Shown here one piece after another: positions 57,645 to 64,000 of a DNA stretch of 64,000 nt. A program made the translations under genes and the position numbers. The DNA comes from Arion vulgaris (lineage: Eukaryota; Mollusca; Gastropoda; Stylommatophora; Arionidae): positions 1,691,001-1,755,000 of the forward strand of contig CM036760.1 in the NCBI GenBank assembly GCA_020796225.1. Reading direction: 5' to 3'. Position 1 is the stretch's first letter; every line of letters begins with the position of its first letter. The notes beneath the pieces are model-generated. The model did no database searches. It saw nothing but the letters and a program-made list of their open reading frames with translations, and was not told the origin of the DNA.

Positions 57645-57776
57645 CTCCACAGAATAAATTTACTTCTCGTGAAGCCTCACATCACCATGGTAACGACAGT
57701 AGTAGCGTAATGCAAGTTCAGAATCCAATGCACTGTGATATGATTGCTAGTATAGATGGTTCAACTGCTACAACAG
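57645..57776 (+). CDS. ERG/FLI-like ETS factor, exon following the PNT domain
   Basis: 132-bp exon between acceptor CTCATATCAG (57,635-57,644) and a consensus donor CAG|GTGAGT at 57,777. It is phase 1 on both sides, so the first codon is GCT (Ala), joined from the G of the PNT exon. It encodes 43 full residues, including SREASHHHGNDSSS and MHCDMIASIDGSTATT, a polar linker with a His-rich spot. This position corresponds to the variable linker between the PNT and ETS domains. Assignment rests on matching phase, frame and splice sites rather than on homology. The next exon, and the ETS domain, are not seen before 64,000. Confidence 0.7.
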
Positions 57777-57869
57777 GTGAGTAACGGTATTGCAAGTATA
57801 TATGTTTCAACTGCTAAAACATGTAACTTTGCCTTTCTATATTCATTCTTATCTTACTTATCTTAAGCA

Positions 57870-58935
57870 TATTTGCCGAAGGCTCGTGGGATATTCAGTT
57901 TTTCGTCTTGTGCCAGGTGTGTTGCGCGTGACGTTGCCAGTTCATGCTTTCGCAGGGACTCTGAGATGTTATCTATCCATCGTGTTCTTCTTCTTCAGCG
58001 ATCTCTGGTCATGCGCTTAATTTACTGTGGTCCACAAACTGGGCGGTCAGCTTCAGATCTGTCAGGTTTCCCAAAGCTTAGTTTTCAGGTCGACTGGGTG
58101 TGGCCACATGTTGCTTCTCAGTTCACCCAGGAGAGGACAGTATTGCAGAATATGCTCCGGTGTCTGTTCCGCCTGCTGACACTGTCAGAGAGCTGTTTGA
58201 CTTATTCCTAGTCTATATAATTAATTGTTGAGTCTGCAGTGTCCGGTGCGTAGTCGAAATATAATGATCTGGTCTGTTCTGCTTAGGTCTTTGAGGAAGT
58301 CTTTCCATAATCATATCCAGTGTTTGTCTTCCAGTCTACTGCAGATAACTCTGTATGAGGGGTTTGACCTCTTGAAAAGACAGGGGTTGGTAAATTTGCT
58401 CTTTTGCACTTCATTCCTTAGCTAAGACATCGGCACTCTCATTGCCTGCAATGCCAAAGTGAGATGGAATCCACTGCAAGTGAATTTCTGCCTTTTCTGA
58501 AAGCTGAGCAAGTTCTCTTTTAGGTTTTGTACTGTGTTGTCAGCAAATTTAGCCTCCAGGGCTTGTATAGCTGACAGTGAGTCTGTAAGAAATACCATCT
58601 TGCCTGCAGGTGCTTGCAGCTTATTCATGTGCTGTGCTGCCATCAGAAGGGTTAAGAGTTCTGCTTTGTAGTTGGAACATATTCTTCCAGTAGGGGCCGC
58701 TAGGCACACAGTAGTAGCATCTGGGTGCCTAATGTATACTCCTGCTCCACCATTCATGGTTCCCTCCATTGCCGATCCATCGGTGAAAATTCTTATCCAG
58801 TTGTCTTCTGGAAACATGTAATGGAGATGTTCCATTGTATTTGCTTTCTTCACTAGATTAGGCTCGGCATCTTTGCTTAACAATTTAGGGATGGAGGTTG
58901 AGAAGTTTAGTGCTACTGAGTCTGGTTCCTAATGA
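57870..58935 (-). pseudogene. Antisense LINE RNase H domain and C-terminus
   Basis: The longest clean frame (58,883-58,422) reads DNWIRIFTDGSAMEGTMNGG (RNase H strand 1, first catalytic Asp), ICSNYKAELLTLLMAAQHMN (catalytic Glu helix) and VFLTDSLSAIQALE (third Asp). A shift then gives LQWIPSHFGIAGNESADVLA (fourth block). Past it, QTPEHILQYCPLLGELR in a decayed frame is the zinc-binding-like LINE C-terminus, continuing to about 57,870. RT is absent. It differs from the other RNase H LINE in wording, so at least two such families are present. It may lie in the next ETS intron, since it starts about 95 bp after the last recognised donor. Confidence 0.85.
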
Positions 58936-59518
58936 TCAAAAAGTAATTCTTCTTGCATAGAGTTATGATTTAGTAGTTTCAAGTATGACTTTCCTATTTC
59001 TTTTGCATCGTGTTCAATATGTTTCGCATAATTACATTTTATATTTAATGATTTCAACTACTCTGTCACTAATATAATAATTCCCTAGCAACACTCTCAC
59101 AAGACCTGTGATATCTACAGCTTCTGTTCAGAACTTAAATACACATTTACCATTAGTAATTATGTCAATAAGAGACAAAATTAGAGCAGAAGAAGAGTTA
59201 TGTTAATTACATTAATGAAATTAAATAATGAAACTAAATAGCATACTCGACCGCCCGAGTGGTTACCGGTGCTCAAATTTGGTGTGTACAAAATAGAACC
59301 ATTGTTACCTGTCACGCATGCCTTAGGAGGTTCGGCTGAAATCGGATGCACGTCCTAAACGTGTAGAAGTCTATGCATTTAGGGGCCTACCAAACCAATG
59401 TACAACATATACACGTTCTTGGCAAAGACCAAACATATCAAATAGAGTGATTAAAATTGGTCGTAAAGAACGAACGCAAAGAAGAAGAAGCATACTTGAC
59501 AGACAGCTAACAATTATT
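58936..59518. other. Unassigned, possible SINE or LINE debris
   Basis: AT-rich, no gene. CCGCCCGAGTGGTTACCGG at 59,250 resembles a tRNA-like A-box region, but no B box follows at the right distance. Confidence 0.4.
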
Positions 59519-59808
59519 AAGGAAGCATCTATTGTTGGGGAGTTGAAGATGGATAAGGGGGATGTTCTTCTGTTTCTTCGCGACTGTCTTTTGGATGAGA
59601 CATTAAAATAGATGTTGAATCGAGCCAGCGATTTGGAGTTACCCGTTGTACAAGTAGAACTGGATGCCTGAGGGACAGAGAGAGGAATGTGTTTAATCAG
59701 CGAGCCACAGGAACCATCAGTATGCATGCTCTTCGATATCTTTTGAGGGAGACTGAGCACCTATAGATTTGCCAGGGATGCAATGACGTCAGTTTAATAA
59801 CCAAAAAC
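59519..59808 (+). pseudogene. RNase H LINE 3' end
   Basis: Encodes ASIVGELKMDKGDVLLFLRD, CLLDETLK, then RASDLELPVVQVELDA and the 3' end with TATGCATGCTCTTCGATATC and GAGACTGAGCACCTATAG. It ends AATAACCAAAAACTAAAGG, the family's AACCAA-type tail. Same family as 41,857-43,260. Confidence 0.8.
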
Positions 59809-60072
59809 TAAAGGAAACAGTCATTAATAAAACTAGTAGGAATTAAACTGAAAATATTCATTCAACGACAATTAAAAACAACCAAACCCCCTCCCCCTAA
59901 ATCTCTAAATTACTTTTAATTAAAAAATACTGAAAAAGCCAACTATCGACAAACAAACTTAATAATTTTTGTATTACTATTTAGGAATAACAAAGGTAGC
60001 CACGAGAGAGAGAGAGAGAGAAGAAGAATGAGAACTGAACACTATAACAACAATAAATAAAATATATATATA
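59809..60072. other. Unassigned spacer with GA and TA microsatellites
   Basis: AT-rich; (GA)n at 60,005-60,022 and (TA)n at 60,061-60,079. No gene. Confidence 0.5.
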
Positions 60073-60900
60073 TATATATGTTAGTGGTATTCAGCCTAAT
60101 ATCCAGAGTCATTTTGGCACCATCCAGTGTGGCCGTCGGCGCTGCAACACTTGTGCTTATGTCATACAGACCCGCAAGGTGTCTTTTCCAAAAGCAACGT
60201 TCGTTGTTGAAGACAGTTTCACATGCGAGTCCCGTAATATTATCTATGCCATTATCTGCAAGCGGTGCAACAAGGCCTATATTGGGAAACCGGCAGGAGA
60301 CTCAGTGACCGATTCGCCCAACACTTGCGCGATATACGCCAATGCTCTGTGACCCTGTAGCTACCCATTTCAATGATACTGGCCATTCAGGAGCTTGCGA
60401 TGTCAGGTCACAGCCATCCGATCATGTTCCTCTGATGATCGTAGTCGATTTGCTCTGGAGAATCGGTTGATTTCTTTGTATGGTACCTTGCGACCACGCG
60501 GGCTCAACGTATTACATTCTTATGCTTCTTAGTACTTTCTCTTCCATGCTTTGTACTCTATATGGGTATATGTTGCATGTATTACATTCTTATGCTTCTT
60601 AGTTCTTTTCTTCCCATCTTTGTCTTATATGGGTATATTTGCATGTATTCAAGTTATATATTTACTAGATGTTTCATTGTTTCTTTTCCGTTCTATTTCT
60701 AGTTTTTATGTTGTTTTTGTGTTACATTTATTTCGTTATTCGTTTTTATTCCAGCTGTTCCTTAGATACATTTGTATTTGGTCGTCCATTTGTGTTTCAT
60801 TTTAATTTGTCACTCCTGTTTGTTCGTTTGCTTGATAAAGGCCTTGTTGGTCGAAACGTTGCTGTTTATCGTCACTGTTTCTGTTTTTGTAAAACTATAG
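60073..60900 (+). pseudogene. Penelope-like element: GIY-YIG endonuclease remnant and tail
   Basis: A frame without its own ATG reads CGRRRCNTCAYV (Cys-rich part), DSFTCESRNIIYAIICKRCN, then KAYIGK, the IIY...AYIG core of a GIY-YIG nuclease. After a frame change come DRFAQHLRDIRQ and HFNDTGHSG, and ENRLISLYGTLRPRGLNV closes the domain. This C(x)RCxTC-IIY-YIG-H-E-GLN layout is that of the endonuclease at the C-terminus of Penelope-like retroelements. The reverse transcriptase is absent. The downstream region contains a duplicated TATTACATTCTTATGCTTCT. It ends in the GATAAAGGCC...GGTCGAAACGTT hairpin at 60,831-60,870. Dead by frameshift. Confidence 0.8.
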
Positions 60901-60974
60901 TACTTTGTTTGTACGTGTTCCAATATTGATAGCACATTTTACCAAGGGCTTATTTAGTGGACTTTGTTTAAACA

Positions 60975-61073
60975 CAAAAACGCATATCATAGAGCTGACA
61001 CAGTCTGGACAGATCAGTAGTTCATACAACTCATGACATAGAGCTGACACAGTCTGGACAGATCAGTAGTTCT
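60975..61073. repeat. Tandem duplication, two copies
   Basis: ATAGAGCTGACACAGTCTGG and ACAGATCAGTAGTTC occur twice, about 57 bp apart. Confidence 0.85.
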
Positions 61074-61105
61074 ATTTCGAGTTGTCTCTTCCTGGCTTTT
61101 TTTCC

Positions 61106-61318
61106 TGTGTTGTTTGATGTGTATGTTTTGTTTCTGTGTTGTTTGATGTGTATGTTTTTTGTTTGGATGTATGCTTCTGTGTTGTTTGATGTGTATGTTT
61201 TTGTGTTGTTTGATGTGTATGTTTTTTCTGTGTTGTTTGATGTGTATGTTTTTTTCTGTATGTTGTTTGATGTGAATGTTTTGTTTAACTGTGTTGTTTG
61301 ATGTGTATGTTTTTCATA
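61106..61318. repeat. ~30-bp tandem array
   Basis: About seven units with TGTGTTGTTTGATGTGTATG and variable T-rich linkers. Confidence 0.92.
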
Positions 61319-61439
61319 ATAAGATATGCTACTACATATATTGTGAAAACATACAATAAGAACAAATATTAGCTGAAGATGATCAAAGCTGACGATTGAC
61401 ATTATTCGTAGTATGTGATTGTCTACGGAAAAATGGTTA

Positions 61440-61915
61440 GTAGCGTAGCAGAACCTGCATGAAAGGCAAAATACATGCGACACAGCCACAGAACAGCGCA
61501 AGATAAAAACGAAAACCACGACACTGGGCAACAACCCGGTAGCAGTGTGACGACACTGGACAACAACCCGGTAGCAGTTTGACGACACTGGGCAACAACC
61601 CGGTAGCAGTGTGACGACACTGGGAACAACCCGGTAGCAGTGTGACGACACTGGGCAACAACCCGGTAGCAGTGTGACGACACTGGGCAACAACCCAGTA
61701 GCAGTGTGACGACACTGGGAACAACCCGTTAGCAGTTGACGACACTGGGTAACAACCCAGTAGCAGTGTGACGACACTGGGCAACAACCCGGTAGCAGTT
61801 GACGACACTGGGCAACAACCCGGTAGCAGTATGACGACACTGGGCAACAACCCGTAGCAGTGTGACGACACTGGGCAACAACCCGGTAGCAGTGTGACGA
61901 CAAAAGAAGAAGAAG
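61440..61915 (+). pseudogene. LINE 3' end amplified as a 32-bp array
   Basis: The left part encodes SCMKGKIHATQPQNSARXKR-like residues, paralleling SCQKAKINITQAARAAQDKN at 25,805-25,865. The end of the ORF, CACTGGGCAACAACCCGGTA plus GCAGTGTGACGA, is then repeated about twelve times (61,519-61,900). A single CAGTGTGACGACAAAAGAAG ending follows, as in the unexpanded copy at 25,900. Confidence 0.85.
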
Positions 61916-61974
61916 ATGTGTCTTCTGTTGTATGTTTTACAATTCCTCTTCTTCCTCTTCTTCCTCTTTCTCTT

Positions 61975-62235
61975 CGAACTCTCCATATCGACCACTTGTT
62001 AACCACTCTTTGTGATTTGTATGTGATTTGAGCCTGAGAGCAATTGTACGTTCTGCCAGTTATGCTCATAAAAGTAGGCCAGCATATCCGATTTCTCCGA
62101 CGCTGTTTATTTACTAGGGTAGCATCCCTAGACTTCAATCGCCTCTTATGACATGCCTTGTAGGTCTCAGTGTTACAATTCTTTGCTTGCTTCCCTTGAG
62201 AGCCCCAGCAACATACGGGGCGCACATACATGTCT
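61975..62235 (-). mobile_element. Dispersed repeat D, copy 4 (minus)
   Basis: The complement of blocks seen in the other copies: GGGAAGCAAGCAAAGAATTG, GGCATGTCATAAGAGGCGAT, CTGGCCTACTTTTATGAGCA, TAACTGGCAGAACGTACAAT and AGAGTGGTTAACAAGTGGTC. It is the most complete copy and shows the single-copy founder of the 18-bp array at 55,073. Confidence 0.8.
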
Positions 62236-62345
62236 AGCATTTACTTAGCAACATACGGGCGCACATACATGTCTAGCATTTACTTAGCAACATACGGGGC
62301 GCACATACATGTCTAGCATTTACTAGCAACATAGGCGCATACAGT
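62215..62345. repeat. ~43-bp tandem repeat at the edge of repeat D
   Basis: Three to four copies with ACATACATGTCTAGCATTTA and CTTAGCAACATACGGGGCG; the last copy is degraded. The unit overlaps the outer end of dispersed repeat D. Confidence 0.9.
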
Positions 62346-62807
62346 TAGCATTCTAGCAATTATCATTATTCTCACTCAACTCCTCGCTTCTATAACATTT
62401 TGGTCACTCACATTCCCTGGGGGATCTTGCAGACGACGATAAGACAATTCCACTCAAGAGTTCCAGACAATCACTGTAAAAAAAATTCTGCTGTGAAAAA
62501 AACAAACTTCCATTATTTAATTTGACAAGAAAAATTTGTTACATTTTTGTTATTTTGTTTTCGAACAATACCCTTGATGTCAGTCCGTGGCATGGACAAA
62601 ACATTTTGCTGTTTGGATAGATTTGAGTACGTCACGGAGAATGAGAAAACGCATCTCTAAACACTCTCAATAGTTGTCTGTAAGATTGGTGTCCGGACTA
62701 GATTTTTAACACGATAATGCGCCTCAAGAGCAATGTCCATGCAAATATTGACAAGGGGTTCGTTCCTCTCTCGACTAGTTTGCACAAAATGTCCAAACAA
62801 AATGTTC
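62346..62807. other. Unassigned intergenic
   Basis: No gene; AT-rich with an A-run near 62,477. Confidence 0.45.
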
Positions 62808-62905
62808 TACCGATTCGCCCTCTGTTAACTCTCTGCCCTCTGTTGGATGCTCTCTGCCCTCTGTTGGATGCTCTCTGCCCTCTGTTGAGTGCTCTCTGCC
62901 CTTTG
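62808..62905. repeat. 19-bp tandem repeat
   Basis: Five units of CTCTGCCCTCTGTTGGATG with small changes; the overlapping leucine-rich ORF is an artefact. Confidence 0.9.
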
Positions 62906-63137
62906 TTGGGTGACTCCCTGACAGTAGTTCTAGACGTAAGTGATGAGTGAGATTTGTTATTATGGGAGTACGATGTACGAAAATCTACAAATCGGAGGTG
63001 GTCAGACCGGATCAGATCAGATGTGGAGAAAATCGTGTCGGTGGCTGCGGTAACACTGAGTAAATGAGCGATTTAATAAAGACAGATATATACAGTATTA
63101 CATAAGTAATGAAACATTAATGATAAAATATGAAAAT
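62906..63137. other. Unassigned spacer
   Basis: No gene seen. A GATCAGATCAGAT string lies near 63,008. Confidence 0.4.
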
Positions 63138-63139
63138 AA

Positions 63140-63178
63140 ACAACACTCGACGTTTCGGTACTAGACCTTTATAAAAAA
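63140..63178 (-). mobile_element. Penelope-type tail hairpin, copy 3 (minus)
   Basis: The minus strand reads TATAAAGGTCTAGTACCGAA followed by ACGTCGAGTGTTG. It has the same hairpin-GAAACGT layout as 60,831 and 57,075 but with a different stem (GGTC/ACC). Confidence 0.5.
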
Positions 63179-63479
63179 ACAAAAATAAATATACAAAGAA
63201 TACTAAATAAACTAAAACATAATTCTAACTAATAATGTGAAGAAAATGATACTAGCATACGAACCTGTCTACAAGCACGCCTGGTCTCTCGGTCGGTATC
63301 TTATAGAGTGATAGAATGGAAATGAAATAGTGTTATTAAGGGAGTAAGTTTCACATGAGATGACTTACCTAATTATACAGCATTTCTTGTCTAGTTTTGT
63401 CATGAAATTGATTGATTAATTCATTCACATCCTCAAGAGATAGCAGAATAAACAGATACATACATAAATGTTTCATCAT
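63179..63479. other. Unassigned spacer
   Basis: AT-rich single-copy sequence, no gene or element end recognised beyond the adjoining hairpin. Confidence 0.4.
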
Positions 63480-64000
63480 CATCAAGGTGCATATCTTTTA
63501 TAGGACGTTGCTCTCTTTGCAGTACATCTGAAATTCACTCTGTCTCTAGCTAGCTCACCCACTTCGTCGATGGTCATATTCATGGTTTCTTTAATATCTT
63601 GTAGCCATCTTCTTCTTGGTCTGCCTCTGCGTCCTGGGCCCTGCCCTCTAATATTGTTCTCTCCAGGACATCATGATACTTGATGTGAGCAAAGTATATA
63701 ATTTTTCTGTATAGTATGTTGTTAATCAGCTAATTGCCTTTTACATTTAATTCTTTCAGAACATTAGTGTTCTTTCTTTTTCTGTCCATGGTATTCGTAG
63801 GATCTTTCTGCAGCATTTAGTTTCGAAGGACTCGATTTTCGTTCTTGTTTTTTATGTAATGGTCCATGATTCACAACCATAAGTAGCCACTTGGAAAATG
63901 CATGTTCTCAATATTTTTAATTTTAGTATTTTGCTGGTGCTTTGCCACATGTTCTTCATTGTATTTAACTTCTTGATTGCTATTGGCAATCTTCTTGAGA
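63480..64000 (-). pseudogene. Antisense LINE C-terminus, running off the window
   Basis: The minus strand encodes SNQEVKYNEEHVAKHQQNTK, ENRVLRN, LKELNVKGN, YFAHIKYHDVLERTILEGRA, a degraded GRRGRPRRRW-type block, then LQDIKETMNMTIDEVGELA in shifted frame. It ends with a GATGATGATGA tail near 63,475. Same general C-terminal design as the HEGLE-type LINE at 34,960-35,465. The element's 5' part lies beyond 64,000. Confidence 0.8.

Noticed and set aside
60831..60870. Active hammerhead ribozyme
   Set aside because: The stem and GAAA are suggestive, but the CUGANGA core is altered (UUGAUAA), so activity cannot be claimed; kept only as a hairpin resemblance.
60551..60929. Small multi-pass membrane-like ORFs
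   Set aside because: T-rich 3' region of the Penelope-like remnant; no conserved motif and overlapping frames.
57777..64000. ETS DNA-binding domain exon
   Set aside because: I looked for the tryptophan-rich ETS signature on the plus strand after the last donor and found none; it presumably lies downstream of the window.

Overview
The window looks like animal nuclear DNA and is almost entirely non-genic. I see no bacterial or organellar features. One host protein-coding gene is recognisable, split into exons with GT..AG borders. The rest is tandem arrays (my rough sum is 28 kb, a little over 40 percent of the window) and decayed, often nested transposable elements: several non-LTR (LINE) families, two hAT DNA transposons, a Penelope-like GIY-YIG remnant, and tRNA-derived SINE-like repeats. 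AT-rich sequence, non-LTR elements with GHxxR and GRPR C-termini, RNase H LINEs and Penelope elements together suggest an invertebrate, perhaps a mollusc or other lophotrochozoan. That placement is inference; nothing here fixes the species.

Layout. 1-1,170: three minisatellites. 1,405-3,021: frameshifted LINE reverse transcriptase. 4,370-5,165: LINE 3' end and small repeats. 5,670-13,400: three large, indel-rich arrays with units of 23/41, 43 and 36 bp. 13,627-15,003: a LINE C-terminus whose own GRPR-coding segment has expanded into a 1.1 kb array. 15,490-15,940: two SINE-like units. 16,486-22,838: a hAT element flanked by one array built from its TIR plus upstream flank and another that shares its target site. 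23,338-24,612: a 13-bp array. 24,660-25,920: two fragments of one LINE family, each with a different segment amplified, around a SINE. 25,943-30,599: a 4.7 kb satellite of 34/39/40-bp units with higher-order duplication. 31,000-40,305: more arrays, LINE tails and a SINE whose TCAA tail has expanded. 40,636-43,260: an RNase H LINE split by a hAT-type element. 44,050-48,340: a LINE containing a second, antisense LINE with an 11-bp target-site duplication. 48,395-49,640: another LINE.

50,176-57,776 holds three coding exons of an ETS-family transcription factor. The PNT/SAM domain and the residues just before it look ERG/FLI-like. The first exon is long (504 codons), all junctions are phase 1, and the ETS DNA-binding domain must lie beyond the window. 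Its introns carry LINE debris and arrays, one of which is about 40 tandem copies of the LINE YADD catalytic motif. 57,870-64,000: RNase H LINE, Penelope GIY-YIG remnant, LINE-seeded arrays and a further antisense LINE end.

The main theme is that many minisatellites here can be traced by eye to a founder segment inside a recognisable transposon: reverse-transcriptase motif, LINE C-terminus, LINE 3' end, hAT terminus, SINE tail or dispersed-repeat end. The window looks like a set of snapshots of transposon sequence becoming satellite DNA. Long ORFs inside arrays with unit lengths divisible by three are not genes.
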